A stretch of DNA of 64,000 nt from Pedobacter sp. Leaf216 (GCF_001421515.1 NZ_LMKM01000012.1:527048-591047); one strand, 5' to 3'; positions 9,429-18,790 are shown, counted from the first letter of the stretch. The notes: a model not told the origin generated them from the letters alone. Made by a program: numbers and translations.

Positions 9429-10331
9429 TTATCGTTTCTTGTAAACAACACTCTTCAGCAACTGCGCATTAAAAATAGCAATCGATACTAGCAAAAGCAA
9501 ATAAGCGAAAAGCTGGTTTATACCTATTTCCTCTTTAAAGTAGAAAAATGCCACGGTAAAAGCAACAATTGGATTGAGATAGATTAAAATACCTAAGGCG
9601 GATGAAGGCATACCCAATAGGGCATAAGAATTTAAAAAGAGTGGGATAATGGTAAAAACAACCGCAATTAAGAAAATATGCCCCCAGAAGAAAGTTTCAG
9701 TAGGTACGGGCGCAGCGTTAACAAAATACCATGGAAGCATCATTAAGCCCGATAGTATAAGCTGAATACCTAAGAAGTTAAATTTATCTACATCCTTAAT
9801 TACCTTTAAAACAATAATGTAGAGGGCATAAAATGATGCGATGATGATGGCCCACATTACTTCATGTAATGAACCCGTTGCCAATATTAAGATGCTTAAA
9901 AAAGCGATCACTAATGCAATTACTTTAATTTTGGATAACTGTTCTTTTAAGATGATAAATCCGCAAAGCGCAGTTAACAAAGGACAAACCATATAAGCAA
10001 AGGCTGCTGCTTTTAAGCTTACATTGTTTACAGCATAAATATAAGTGAACCAGTTTCCGGTAATCAAAACGGATGACAATAGCGTTAGCAATGATAATTT
10101 GATCTTCTTTGCGGTGGTTAATGCCTTCAAGATAATCCAATCATGCTTCAGCGCTTCCTGCCTGAATAAAAGTATGGTCGCCCAAACTACAATAATGGAA
10201 ACAAATATTCGATAGTATAGAATTTCATGCGGAGGGAATCCTTTTATATCGCGTAAAGGAACGGACATTGTTCCCCAGATGATGTAAGGAATAATGCCCG
10301 CTATAAAATACGTGCTTTTGCCTGCTGCCAA
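9429..10331 (-). CDS. RarD-like EamA/DMT-family transporter
   Basis: The 300-residue protein has about ten hydrophobic segments with the two-fold EamA repeat, characteristic of drug/metabolite transporters. The start region (GIIPYIIWGTMSVPLRDI, then EILYYRIFVS) matches the RarD subgroup, whose substrate is not firmly known. It starts only 2 bp after the ridA stop and ends 6 bp before recG, so the genes are probably co-transcribed. The link to recG looks like operon packing rather than shared function. Confidence 0.85.
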   Translation of the reverse strand: MAAGKSTYFIAGIIPYIIWGTMSVPLRDIKGFPPHEILYYRIFVSIIVVWATILLFRQEALKHDWIILKALTTAKKIKLSLLTLLSSVLITGNWFTYIYAVNNVSLKAAAFAYMVCPLLTALCGFIILKEQLSKIKVIALVIAFLSILILATGSLHEVMWAIIIASFYALYIIVLKVIKDVDKFNFLGIQLILSGLMMLPWYFVNAAPVPTETFFWGHIFLIAVVFTIIPLFLNSYALLGMPSSALGILIYLNPIVAFTVAFFYFKEEIGINQLFAYLLLLVSIAIFNAQLLKSVVYKKR

Positions 10332-10333
10332 AA

Positions 10334-10714
10334 TTATCCTACAATGGCAATAACAGAAATTTCTACGTTAACGTTTTTAGGAAGTACCGAAACCTGTACT
10401 GTTTCTCTGGCAGGAAAATCGGCTGTAAAGTACTGCCCATAAATTTCATTAACCTGTGCAAAGGTGCCCATATCACTCAAGAATATAGTAGATTTTACAA
10501 CATTATCGAAACTTAAACCTGCTTCGAGTAAAACTGCTTTAAGGTTGCGCATTACCTGATGAGTTTCCTCTTCGATATTGCCAATGTTTAATTCTCCATT
10601 TTCAGGATTGATGGCAACCTGGCCTGATACGAATAAAAAATTACCAGCTTGTACAGCCTGGCTATATGGTCCAATTGGGGCTGGAGCATTTGTTGTTTTA
10701 ATAATTTGTTTCAT
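10334..10714 (-). CDS. ridA: RidA-family reactive intermediate deaminase
   Basis: RidA (YjgF/YER057c/UK114) hydrolyses reactive enamine/imine intermediates such as 2-aminoacrylate, protecting PLP enzymes. At 126 residues it has the usual length. The family signatures are clear: APAPIGPYSQAVQAG near the N-terminus, FVSGQVAINPENGEL, QVMRNLKAVLLEAG, and the C-terminal PARETVQVSVLPKNVNVEISVIA containing the substrate-binding Arg. It lies in a tight leftward run with the rarD-like gene and recG. Threonine/serine metabolism genes are not adjacent. Confidence 0.93.
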   Translation of the reverse strand: MKQIIKTTNAPAPIGPYSQAVQAGNFLFVSGQVAINPENGELNIGNIEEETHQVMRNLKAVLLEAGLSFDNVVKSTIFLSDMGTFAQVNEIYGQYFTADFPARETVQVSVLPKNVNVEISVIAIVG

Positions 10715-10723
10715 ACAATTAAT

Positions 10724-10861
10724 TTATTTGGCAAGCCATTGAATAAGCTTGTAGATGATGCCTGCAAGAAAAACTAAGATGGCCAGTGCATTAATAAAAT
10801 GCATAATTTTTAAGTTGATATTATTTGGCCTGTTGGGATCTTTTTTTCTAAAGAAATACAT
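10724..10861 (-). CDS. Small membrane protein, DUF6728 family
   Basis: This 45-residue ORF begins MYFFRKKDPNRPNNINLK, followed by one hydrophobic segment (about residues 21-42, INALAILVFLAGIIYKLI) and a short basic tail. The basic N-terminus plus single transmembrane helix matches the small DUF6728 proteins of Bacteroidota, of unknown function. It stops 9 bp before the ridA start and could be the first gene of the ridA-rarD-recG run. A TAAGTTTG box sits only 4 nt before its ATG, suggesting a leaderless mRNA. The family name is from memory of the motif, so moderate certainty. Confidence 0.7.
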   Translation of the reverse strand: MYFFRKKDPNRPNNINLKIMHFINALAILVFLAGIIYKLIQWLAK

Positions 10862-10865
10862 AGTA

Positions 10866-10873
10866 CAAACTTA
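10866..10873 (-). promoter_or_regulatory. -7 box TAAGTTTG, 4 nt before the DUF6728 start
   Basis: This is an exact TAnnTTTG match. Because Bacteroidota transcription starts a few nt after this box, the mRNA would begin at or next to the ATG. One of five such arrangements in the window. Confidence 0.5.
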
Positions 10874-10908
10874 GCTAAAAAGCTTAATACAGAAAATTTA
10901 TGGGCATA

Positions 10909-10940
10909 AAAAAAGTCCCGATTTTCATCGGGACTTTTTT
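10909..10940 (-). terminator. Intrinsic terminator after the OmpA-family gene
   Basis: A 14-bp perfect stem (AAAAAAGTCCCGAT with ATCGGGACTTTTTT) and a 4-nt loop. The A/T flanks let it work in both directions, but it lies 18 bp after the leftward OmpA-family gene and upstream of the next leftward gene. Confidence 0.88.
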
Positions 10941-10958
10941 AAATCTTATATTGAAATA

Positions 10959-12305
10959 CTAGTTTCTAGCAGTTTCAACACGACGGTTTTGGATACGACC
11001 TTCTTCAGTATCGTTAGAAGCGATTGGATTAGCTTCACCATTACCTTTAGTAGCAACTTGACTAGCGTTAACACCAGAGTTTACTAAGTAAGTTTTAACA
11101 GAGTTAGCTCTGTCTTTAGATAACTTCACGTTATATGCAGCAGTACCTTCGCTTGAAGCGTAACCGTTTACAGTTACTTTACCACCGTTTTCACGTAACA
11201 CTGAAGATAATTTATCTAAAGTAGGGTAAGACTCAGTTTTTAAAACTGAAGAGTTGAAATCGAAACCGATTTTTTCGAAACCAGTTACATTTGAAGTTGA
11301 AGTTGAATCAGCAACCATTTTAGGAAGTGGACAACCTGAACCATCAACAGCAGTACCAGCAGGAGTTCCTGGGCATTTGTCAAATTGATCAGCAACACCG
11401 TCACCGTCAGTATCTTTTTTCAAATCTTCAACAGATTTCTCAACAGCAGAAACACGGTTTTTCAATGCTTCAACTTCTTGACGTAAAGTTGGATCTTTTA
11501 ACTCATCGTACATAGTAGCTAATGGGTTAGTCCACTCTAAACTTGGTTTAGCAGAAGAACCTAAAGAGAATTCTAAACCAGCATAACCGTAAGAGAATTT
11601 ATCTTTAGTTTGACCTTTTGCATAAACTCCGTCTAAGTTATCAGCATCAACAAAGTTCATAGTGTAACCTAAGTTAAAGTTAACACGCTCAGAAACTTTG
11701 AATTTAACACCAGCACCTACTGGAATGTAGAAACCTTTTACGTAATCTTTTGCATCATGTTTGTCATCAGCAGGACCAGTAGCTTTACCTTTCCAGTCGA
11801 TAACAGAACCATTGTTTAAAGTGATTTTTGGAGCATAAGCCATATAACCAGCACCAGCAGTTAAGAAGAAACCTACTGAGTTCTCACGACGTAAGAAATC
11901 GATAGAACCTAAGTTAACAACACCACGTAAATCTACAGCATATTGTAATTCAGTTTCGAAATCTTTAACAGCTGGGTTAGAAATACCTTCGTTAGTACCA
12001 GAAAGTTTACCACGAGTTCCGTTTAATTCTAAACCGAAAGAGTGACCTAATTGTTTACGGATGTTTAAACCGTAACCTAAGTTAGCATCCCATTTGTTGA
12101 AGTCGTTAGAACCACCGATAGCTACAACTGGCATTAAAACACCACCATGTACACCGATAGACCAAGTTCTGTACTGACCTCTACCGCCAAATACCTTGAC
12201 AGCAGAAGTTGTTGCAGGAGCATCCTGAGCGACAGCAAGAGAAGCTACTCCTGTTAATGCCACTAAAGAAAGCGCAACACTTTTCTTTAAAGTAGAATAA
12301 TTCAT
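10959..12305 (-). CDS. OmpA-family outer-membrane protein with thrombospondin type-3 segment
   Basis: This 448-residue protein links the outer membrane to peptidoglycan. It has a signal peptide (about 1-26, ending VAQ), an N-terminal beta-barrel (about 40-255), a coiled-coil-like linker (LRQEVEALKNRVSAVEKSVEDLKK), a calcium-binding type TSP3 segment (DTDGDGVADQFDKCPGTPAG), and a C-terminal OmpA domain (IGFDFNSSVLKTESYPTLDKL ... YNVKLSKDRANSVKTYLV ... NRRVE). Codon use is strikingly uniform, as in highly expressed genes. It has a good promoter and its own terminator, so it is likely monocistronic and abundant. Confidence 0.93.
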   Translation of the reverse strand: MNYSTLKKSVALSLVALTGVASLAVAQDAPATTSAVKVFGGRGQYRTWSIGVHGGVLMPVVAIGGSNDFNKWDANLGYGLNIRKQLGHSFGLELNGTRGKLSGTNEGISNPAVKDFETELQYAVDLRGVVNLGSIDFLRRENSVGFFLTAGAGYMAYAPKITLNNGSVIDWKGKATGPADDKHDAKDYVKGFYIPVGAGVKFKVSERVNFNLGYTMNFVDADNLDGVYAKGQTKDKFSYGYAGLEFSLGSSAKPSLEWTNPLATMYDELKDPTLRQEVEALKNRVSAVEKSVEDLKKDTDGDGVADQFDKCPGTPAGTAVDGSGCPLPKMVADSTSTSNVTGFEKIGFDFNSSVLKTESYPTLDKLSSVLRENGGKVTVNGYASSEGTAAYNVKLSKDRANSVKTYLVNSGVNASQVATKGNGEANPIASNDTEEGRIQNRRVETARN

Positions 12306-12362
12306 AATCTTTTTTCTTTTTTAAGGGTTAAACAATTTAATTGATTAATTTTTTAGTAAAAG

Positions 12363-12392
12363 CAAAATTAAACAAAATTTTAAATTTTCAAA
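12363..12392 (-). promoter_or_regulatory. Promoter of the OmpA-family gene
   Basis: On the minus strand there is a TTTG -33 box (12389-12392), an 18-nt spacer and a TAATTTTG -7 box (12363-12370). The predicted leader is about 50 nt, very A/T-rich and without a Shine-Dalgarno site. Confidence 0.6.
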
Positions 12393-12440
12393 CTTTTATA
12401 CAAACTCCGTTCCAAACTTCACGGTAATTAATCATTTTAT

Positions 12441-12448
12441 TACTTTTG
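12441..12448 (+). promoter_or_regulatory. -7 box TACTTTTG of the aminopeptidase gene
   Basis: Exact TAnnTTTG match 29 nt before the ATG; no TTTG -33 box at the usual spacing. Confidence 0.45.
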
Positions 12449-12477
12449 GCCATTGCGCATATTAAAATACTATATTC

Positions 12478-13767
12478 ATGAAATATCCAACCATTGATCA
12501 GTCATTATTTATTTTAAATAGGAAAAATTTTTCTAAACATCTAAAAAACAATTCATTAGCTATATTTAATTCAAGTGATGAGTTTCCTAGAAGTGGCGAT
12601 CAAAGCTTTGTTTTTAAACAAAATCCTGATTTATTTTATTTATCAGGAATTGATCAGGAACAAACAATTTTATTATTATATCCCGATTGTCCTAATCCTT
12701 TGTACAGAGAAGTCCTGTTTTTAAGACAGACCAACGATTTCATTAAAGTTTGGGAAGGATATAAATATACAAAAGAGCAGGCAAAAGCCGCATCCGGCAT
12801 TCAGGCTATATATTGGCTGGAAGATTTTGACAACATCTTACATAGTATAGTTAATTATGCCGAACATATTTATTTAAATACCAATGAAAACGACAGGTAT
12901 GCGCACGAAGTTCCATATCGAGATGTTCGTTTCATTGAAAAAATGAAATCAAAATATCCTTTACATCATTATGAACGCTCGGCCCCGGTTATGCGCAGTT
13001 TACGTGCAGTTAAATCTGATGTAGAAATCGAACTCACAAAAAAAGCTTCTGCAATTACTCGCGATGCCTTTATAAGGGTATTGAAATTTACCAGGCCAGG
13101 TGTAAAAGAATATGAAATTGAGGCAGAAATTATTCATGAATTTATCCGTCAAGGTGGAACCGGACATGCCTACACACCCATTATTGCTTCAGGCCATAAC
13201 GCCAACATTCTACATTATACGGATAATAACCAGGAATGTAAAGATGGTGACGTGATCCTATTTGATTTCGGCGCAGAATATGCCAATTATAATGCAGATA
13301 TGAGCAGGTGTATCCCTGTTAACGGCAGGTTTACCCCAAGACAAAAAGAAGTTTACAATGCCGTTTTGAAAGTAATGAGAGCGTCGGTTAAATTAATAAA
13401 GGAAGGTACCATCTGGAATACTTACCATGAGGAAGTAGGAGAAATTATGTCTGAACAGCTAATTAACCTTGGGTTGATCACTTCCGAAGATGTAAAAAAC
13501 CAAAACCCTGCTTACCCTGCCTATAAAAAATATTTTATGCATGGCAATTCTCACCATTTGGGTATCGATGTGCATGATTTCGCCGGAAGATATACCCCAT
13601 TTGCCGCAGGTAATATTTTAACTGTTGAGCCAGGCATTTATATTCCGGCAGAAAGTTTGGGCATCCGTTTGGAAAACAATATTCTCATTACTTCAGATGG
13701 TAATGTAGATTTAATGGCTGATATTCCATTGGAAGCGGAGGAAATTGAAGATATTATGAACAGTTAA
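12478..13767 (+). CDS. Aminopeptidase P (Xaa-Pro aminopeptidase), M24B family
   Basis: The 429-residue enzyme removes the N-terminal residue from peptides with proline in position 2. It has an N-terminal creatinase-like domain (SSDEFPRSGDQSFVFKQNPD, similar to E. coli PepP) and a C-terminal pita-bread domain. The five metal ligands are all visible: Asp in LFDFGAEY, Asp in NADMSRC, His in HGNSHHLGIDVHD, Glu in LTVEPGIYI and Glu in GIRLENNIL. It faces the MeaB gene tail-to-tail across 71 bp. Confidence 0.95.
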   Translation: MKYPTIDQSLFILNRKNFSKHLKNNSLAIFNSSDEFPRSGDQSFVFKQNPDLFYLSGIDQEQTILLLYPDCPNPLYREVLFLRQTNDFIKVWEGYKYTKEQAKAASGIQAIYWLEDFDNILHSIVNYAEHIYLNTNENDRYAHEVPYRDVRFIEKMKSKYPLHHYERSAPVMRSLRAVKSDVEIELTKKASAITRDAFIRVLKFTRPGVKEYEIEAEIIHEFIRQGGTGHAYTPIIASGHNANILHYTDNNQECKDGDVILFDFGAEYANYNADMSRCIPVNGRFTPRQKEVYNAVLKVMRASVKLIKEGTIWNTYHEEVGEIMSEQLINLGLITSEDVKNQNPAYPAYKKYFMHGNSHHLGIDVHDFAGRYTPFAAGNILTVEPGIYIPAESLGIRLENNILITSDGNVDLMADIPLEAEEIEDIMNS

Positions 13768-13838
13768 TTTATTTACAGTATCCAGTTTACAATTTCCCGT
13801 TTGCAGTGCTTAGTTAACCGCTTTAAACAATTAAGCAC

Positions 13839-14738
13839 TTAACCATTACGCATAAACTCATCCGCAAAGCGGTAAATATTAAAATTATCTTTTTTTAAGG
13901 CTGCTTGGATTTTTTCACGCAGCCTTTTTTTATCTATAATCCGCATCTTATCATGTTGAATGATTTTCCATGCTTTTTCTGCAAATAAAAATACACTTCT
14001 GCTATTATCCCTTAAATGAGGTTTGATTAACCAATTGCATAATTCAGCTATGCCTATATTTTTGTCAGCAACTGTTTTTAAGATAGGAATTGTTTTTGTA
14101 CCTTGATGAACAATTTTTTTGAGGTTATTGGCAAAGGTATCTGCTCCTGCCCGATCTGCCTTATTAATTACAAAGCAATCTGCAATTTCCATTAAGCCTG
14201 ATTTAATATTCTGAACCTCATCTCCGGATTCGGGCACCAATACAACAACAGTTTTATCTGCCAAACCAGCAATTTCCACTTCTGATTGGCCAACACCCAC
14301 CGTTTCAATTAAAATAAGGTCAAAATTCGAAGCTTTTAAAACATCAACCATTTCAATTGTTTTTGCAGAAATACCACCTAAAGCACCACGGGTTGCCAAT
14401 GATCTGATAAAAACATTTGGATTGTTAAACTGATTGGCCATCCGGATTCTATCGCCCAACAAGGAACCAAAATTAAAAGGCGAAGTAGGGTCGATAGCCA
14501 ATATAGCAATGCGCTTGTTCGCTGCCGAAAAATGATTGGTTATGGCATTTACCAATGTGCTTTTGCCTGCTCCGGGTGGGCCGGTTATACCCAAAACTGG
14601 AATGTCAATTTTGCTATCCAGATCTCTTAAAATCGAATCCGACGGTTTAATATCATTTTCAATAAGCGTTAATACTCTTGCTAAAACCTTATAATTGCCA
14701 GCTTTTATCTCGTTTAAAATGGATAGATGCGTATTCAT
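13839..14738 (-). CDS. meaB: MeaB/ArgK-family P-loop GTPase
   Basis: MeaB-type G3E GTPases load and protect the adenosylcobalamin enzyme methylmalonyl-CoA mutase. Visible motifs are the P-loop GITGPPGAGKSTLV, AILAIDPTSPFNFGSLLGDRIRM, the switch-like LILIETVGVGQSEVEI and base recognition VINKADRAGA. An upstream in-frame start at 14783 adds 15 hydrophobic residues unlike the family; the ATG at 14738 (MNTHLSIL, 299 residues) is preferred. No mutase subunit is in the window, so the partner lies elsewhere. It is divergent from the first gene of the glycan island, 68 bp away. Confidence 0.9.
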   Translation of the reverse strand: MNTHLSILNEIKAGNYKVLARVLTLIENDIKPSDSILRDLDSKIDIPVLGITGPPGAGKSTLVNAITNHFSAANKRIAILAIDPTSPFNFGSLLGDRIRMANQFNNPNVFIRSLATRGALGGISAKTIEMVDVLKASNFDLILIETVGVGQSEVEIAGLADKTVVVLVPESGDEVQNIKSGLMEIADCFVINKADRAGADTFANNLKKIVHQGTKTIPILKTVADKNIGIAELCNWLIKPHLRDNSRSVFLFAEKAWKIIQHDKMRIIDKKRLREKIQAALKKDNFNIYRFADEFMRNG

Positions 14739-14747
14739 CAATAAAAC

Positions 14748-14755
14748 TATCTTTG
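14748..14755 (+). promoter_or_regulatory. -7 box TATCTTTG at the start of the glycan island
   Basis: Exact TAnnTTTG match in the short divergent gap between meaB and the first glycosyltransferase, giving a leader of about 47 nt. Confidence 0.45.
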
Positions 14756-14806
14756 TACAAATTAACAAAATTATTAGCCACATCAGGCCATCAACAACAA
14801 ATCTGG

Positions 14807-15682
14807 ATGAAAGTTACTGGTTTTACCTTTTTAAGAAATGCAATTGTTAATGATTACCCTGCCAAAGAAGCAATACTTTCGGTACTGCCATTGTGCGATG
14901 ATTTTATAGTTGCGCTAGGAAACTCAACTGATGAAACTTCAGAAATGGTAAAAAGCATTGATCAAAAAATAAGAACGATTAATACCATTTGGGATGAAAG
15001 TATACGGGAAGGCGGTCGCGTTTTTGCTGATGAAACAAATAAGGCACTGGCAGAAATTAGTGATGATACGGATTGGATGATCTATATTCAAGGCGACGAA
15101 GCCATACATGAAGATTATCTCCCCTTGATTAAAAAAGAGATGGAGGCAGAACTCAACAATAATAACGTTGAAGCCTTGCTTTTAAAATATAAACACTTTT
15201 ATGCCTCTTATGATTACCTGGCAGAATCGAGGCGCTGGTATAGAAGAGAAGTTAGAATTATCAAAAACTTACCTGGCGTCCATTCTTATCGGGATGCACA
15301 AGGGTTTAGAATCAATGATCGAAAACTTAAGGTTAAATTAATAGATGCCTATATATATCACTATGGCTGGGTAAAACCACCAAAAGGATTACAGGGAAAA
15401 GTGCGCAACTTTAATCAATTTTACCAAACAGAAGAATGGATTGAAGAAAATTACCCGGTTCAAGATACCTATGATATGCACAACGCCGATCGTTTGGTTC
15501 ATTTTAAAGGTAGCCATCCAAAAGTAATGCAGGCCAGAATTGAAGCAGCGAACTGGAAATTTGAAAAAGATTTGACCCAGGAAACCCCTAAAATGAATTT
15601 CCGAAGAAAAGTTTTACAAAAAATTGAAGATTTAACCGGATTGCGGTTGTTTGAATACCGGAATTATAAAATTGTGAAATAG
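14807..15682 (+). CDS. Family 2-like glycosyltransferase
   Basis: The 291-residue protein begins KVTGFTFLRNAIVNDYPAKEAILSVLP and continues DDFIVALGNSTDETSEMV, the layout of the GT2 (GT-A fold) nucleotide-binding half. A DxD-type acidic motif seems replaced by QGDEAIHEDY (about residue 100), as in many proteins called glycosyltransferase family 2 that act on surface glycans. The ATG at 14807 is chosen because the 43 residues of the longer frame overlap the divergent meaB start and look non-coding. It is the first gene of a rightward glycan block. Donor and acceptor are unknown. Confidence 0.85.
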   Translation: MKVTGFTFLRNAIVNDYPAKEAILSVLPLCDDFIVALGNSTDETSEMVKSIDQKIRTINTIWDESIREGGRVFADETNKALAEISDDTDWMIYIQGDEAIHEDYLPLIKKEMEAELNNNNVEALLLKYKHFYASYDYLAESRRWYRREVRIIKNLPGVHSYRDAQGFRINDRKLKVKLIDAYIYHYGWVKPPKGLQGKVRNFNQFYQTEEWIEENYPVQDTYDMHNADRLVHFKGSHPKVMQARIEAANWKFEKDLTQETPKMNFRRKVLQKIEDLTGLRLFEYRNYKIVK

Positions 15683-15711
15683 GCCTCAATTTAAATCTAC
15701 TTATATTTGCA

Positions 15712-15719
15712 TAATTTCA
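15712..15719 (+). promoter_or_regulatory. -7 box TATATTTG before the GT4 gene
   Basis: Exact TAnnTTTG match, 19 nt before the ATG at 15739, implying an internal promoter in the island. Confidence 0.45.
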
Positions 15720-15738
15720 ATTTGTAAAATAACACCTG

Positions 15739-16812
15739 ATGAAAAAACCTGATGTTTTAGTAACTTTTGATTCGATGAAAGATGCCAATTGCGGTTATTT
15801 TTCGTTTGGAAAAGGATTGGGTGATGCATTAATCCAGGAAAACAAAGGAAGATTTAAATTAAAATTTTACGTTTTTAAACATACCCAATACCTTTTTAAT
15901 GGCCTGGTTGATCTCATTTATCTATCCAGATTGGACCGGTTATTTTTTAAGAGAAAAAATGATTTTGATGTTGTTCATCTTTCAGATCAGACCTGCAGAT
16001 TAAAACCCGGCAAAGTAAATGCAAAAAAAATAATGACCGTTCATGATATGAACAAGGTGCATTTAAAATTTAGCAAGCCACATAGAATTCAGGTATATTT
16101 AAAAAAACTGGGTAAGCTAATTGCACAATGTGATAGAATAGTGTGTATTTCTCAATTTGTTGCCAACGATGTTTTACACTATTTTCCAGAAGCTGATGGT
16201 AAAGTAAGCGTAATTTACAACGGAGCCGATAAACTGATCTCAGCGGAAAAATATATCCCTAGCTTTGTGCCACAAAAACCTTTCTTATTTACTATCGGCT
16301 TGTTATCGGTTCAGAAAGGATTTCATCTGCTACCCGCTTTGTTAAAAGAGAATGATTTTCACCTTGTTATTTCAGGCAGGGAAACCCCACATAAACAGAG
16401 GATTTTAGAGGAGGCCGAAAAATATAATTGTTTAGACCGGGTTCATATTACCGGGGCAATCTCTGATGAAGACAAAGCGTGGTACTACGAAAACTGCGAT
16501 GCATTCTTATTCCCTTCAGTTGCTGAAGGTTTCGGGCTTCCTGTAATCGAAGCCATGCATTTTGGAAAACCGGTGTTCCTTTCAAAATTCACTTCTTTAC
16601 CCGAAGTTGGTGGCGAAGTTGCTTATTACTTTGATAATTTCGAACCAGAACACATGCAGGATGTGTTTAAAAGAGGAATGAACGACTTTTTACAAAATAA
16701 TCGCTACAATGAGGCGATTATGCAAGCAGAAAAATTTTCATGGGAAAGAGCGGCAAGCCAATATTTAAATCTGTATCAGGAATGCCTGATTAACCAACCT
16801 TCAATCTCTTAA
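15739..16812 (+). CDS. Family 4 glycosyltransferase (GT-B fold)
   Basis: This 357-residue retaining glycosyltransferase of the mannosyltransferase/WbaZ type shows the two-domain GT-B plan. N-terminal acceptor side: DVVHLSDQTC, KKIMTVHDMNKVHL and DRIVCISQFVANDVLHYFP. C-terminal nucleotide-sugar side: PFLFTIGLLSVQKGFHLLPA and the E-x7-E motif in FLFPSVAEGFGLPVIEAMHFGKPVF. It sits between a GT2-like gene and the ABC exporter in the same direction, consistent with building an exported glycan or glycolipid. Confidence 0.92.
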   Translation: MKKPDVLVTFDSMKDANCGYFSFGKGLGDALIQENKGRFKLKFYVFKHTQYLFNGLVDLIYLSRLDRLFFKRKNDFDVVHLSDQTCRLKPGKVNAKKIMTVHDMNKVHLKFSKPHRIQVYLKKLGKLIAQCDRIVCISQFVANDVLHYFPEADGKVSVIYNGADKLISAEKYIPSFVPQKPFLFTIGLLSVQKGFHLLPALLKENDFHLVISGRETPHKQRILEEAEKYNCLDRVHITGAISDEDKAWYYENCDAFLFPSVAEGFGLPVIEAMHFGKPVFLSKFTSLPEVGGEVAYYFDNFEPEHMQDVFKRGMNDFLQNNRYNEAIMQAEKFSWERAASQYLNLYQECLINQPSIS

Positions 16813-16885
16813 ATTTACGAAAAGCTCAAAATTCAACTTATAGAAGTAAGATTTATATCATCTTATTGATATATATGAAAAACCG

Positions 16886-16893
16886 TACATTTG
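16886..16893 (+). promoter_or_regulatory. -7 box TACATTTG before the ABC exporter gene
   Basis: Exact TAnnTTTG match with an ATTG at the -33 distance. The roughly 65-nt leader holds a small hairpin (TAGGCACTTGCCTA, about 16923-16936). Confidence 0.5.
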
Positions 16894-16961
16894 CCAGAAT
16901 CTTATTATATTTTTTTGTCGGCTAGGCACTTGCCTAAGTTCCGTTATATATACAATACATA

Positions 16962-18782
16962 ATGAAAACTTATTTTCGTTTACTATCATTTGCCAAGCCT
17001 ATAGAGAAGTTTGCAATACCTTATTTGATAACTACACTATTTGGAATTTTTTTCAATACCTTTCTTTTTACGCTGCTTGGTCCATTAATGCAGGCACTGT
17101 TTTTAGGGAAATGTGACGATCCGACAAAAATTGCAGAAGCTAAGAGTTCTTGGAATTTACTAGGGCGTTTCAACAATTATATTGACGGCATCATTGCTGA
17201 TGATAAAATTCTGGCCTTAAAAGTAATATGTGTAATTATTATAGCAACAGTATTTCTAGCCAACTTTTTCCGCTATTTCTCTCAGCGATTTATGGAAGAT
17301 CTACGTGTTCATACTTTATTAAACATCCGCAAAACCGTTTTTAACAATGTAATGAATTTGCATGTTGGTTATTTTAACAACGAACGCAAAGGCGACATCA
17401 TATCCAAAGTTGCATCTGATGTGCAGGTTGTTCAGTTCACCGTTACCAATACGCTACAGGTTGTTTTTAAAGAACCGCTTCAATTACTGTTTTTTATTGG
17501 AGTTTTGGTTTCTATATCTGCTAAATTAACATTGTTTTCTTTATTAGTAATTCCTGTTTCTGGCTTTATCATTAGTAAAATTGTAAAAAGATTAAAACAG
17601 CAAGCCACCCAATCCCATGAATCATTCGCAAAAATGATTGGTTTTTTAGATGAGTCATTGAGTGGTATAAAAATCATTAAAGCTTTTAATGCTACAGAAC
17701 GTGCAAAGGAAAGGTTTGATACAGAAAATAGATTTTATTCATTTCTAAACAGAAAAATGGCTAGAAGGCAACAATTGGCATCCCCGGTTTCTCAAACTTT
17801 AGGTGTTTTAGTTGTTGTATTTATTCTATTGTATGGCGGTACGTTAATTTTAAGCGGTAAAGGGGATTTAGAAGCTGCAGAATTTGTGGTTTATTTGGCT
17901 ACTTTTTCCCAGGTTTTACAGCCTGTTAAAGCCATAGCCGATTCCTTTAGCGGCATCCATTCAGGGATTGCGGCCGGTGAACGCGTTTTAGACCTTATTG
18001 ATACTAAACCAGCGCTAGTAAATAAAAGCGATGCAAGTGAATTAGCTAATTTTAGTAGTGCACTAACGTTTGAAAATGTTTCATTTTCTTATGGCGACAA
18101 AGAGGTATTAACAAACATCAATATCAATATTGAAAAAGGTCAAACAGTGGCGCTTGTTGGCCCATCGGGAGGTGGAAAAAGTACTTTAATGGATCTGATT
18201 CCGCGTTTCCATGATCCAAAATCAGGTGCAATAAAAATTGATGCCCACGATTACAGAACACTTACCGTAGAAAGCATCCGGGCACAAATGGGAACTGTTA
18301 ATCAAGAATCTTTTTTATTTAACGATACAATTTTCAATAACATTGCATTTGCCAAGCCTGATGCGACCATAGAAGAGGTTGTTGCAGCAGCAAAAATTGC
18401 AAATGCGCACGATTTTATTGAAAATACAGAAAACGGTTATCAATCTTTTGTTGGGGATAGAGGAAATAAACTTTCGGGCGGGCAGAAACAGCGCGTATGT
18501 ATTGCCAGGGCTGTATTGGCTAATCCGCCAATTATGTTACTGGATGAGGCAACTTCTGCTTTAGATACCGAATCGGAAAAATTAGTACAGGATGCGTTAA
18601 ATAATCTGATGAAAAATCGCACTTCTATCGTAATTGCTCACCGTTTAAGTACCATACAACATGCTGATAAAATTGTTGTGATAGATAAAGGTAGTGTGGT
18701 AGAAACCGGTAGTCACAATGAATTAATGAATAAAAATGGTTTATACAGGCGTTTAATTGATATGCAGGCTTTTAACGACTAA
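16962..18782 (+). CDS. MsbA-like ABC exporter, fused membrane and ATPase domains
   Basis: The 606-residue half-transporter would work as a homodimer and resembles MsbA/lipid-flippase type exporters. About six membrane helices fill residues 1-330, with a cysteine-containing loop near residue 50 (GKCDDPTKIAEAK). The ATPase half has Walker A (GPSGGGKST, about 400), Q-loop (NQESFLFND), signature LSGGQKQR (about 503), Walker B (IMLLDEATSALD, about 525) and H-loop (IAHRLSTI). Flanked by glycosyltransferases on both sides and ending 8 bp before the next one, it probably flips the glycolipid made here, though it could be the general lipid A flippase. Confidence 0.93.
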   Translation: MKTYFRLLSFAKPIEKFAIPYLITTLFGIFFNTFLFTLLGPLMQALFLGKCDDPTKIAEAKSSWNLLGRFNNYIDGIIADDKILALKVICVIIIATVFLANFFRYFSQRFMEDLRVHTLLNIRKTVFNNVMNLHVGYFNNERKGDIISKVASDVQVVQFTVTNTLQVVFKEPLQLLFFIGVLVSISAKLTLFSLLVIPVSGFIISKIVKRLKQQATQSHESFAKMIGFLDESLSGIKIIKAFNATERAKERFDTENRFYSFLNRKMARRQQLASPVSQTLGVLVVVFILLYGGTLILSGKGDLEAAEFVVYLATFSQVLQPVKAIADSFSGIHSGIAAGERVLDLIDTKPALVNKSDASELANFSSALTFENVSFSYGDKEVLTNININIEKGQTVALVGPSGGGKSTLMDLIPRFHDPKSGAIKIDAHDYRTLTVESIRAQMGTVNQESFLFNDTIFNNIAFAKPDATIEEVVAAAKIANAHDFIENTENGYQSFVGDRGNKLSGGQKQRVCIARAVLANPPIMLLDEATSALDTESEKLVQDALNNLMKNRTSIVIAHRLSTIQHADKIVVIDKGSVVETGSHNELMNKNGLYRRLIDMQAFND

Positions 18783-18790
18783 ATATTTAA

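Noticed and set aside
14739..14783. Upstream start of MeaB adding 15 residues
   Set aside because: The added residues are hydrophobic and overlap the divergent promoter; the family start matches the ATG at 14738.
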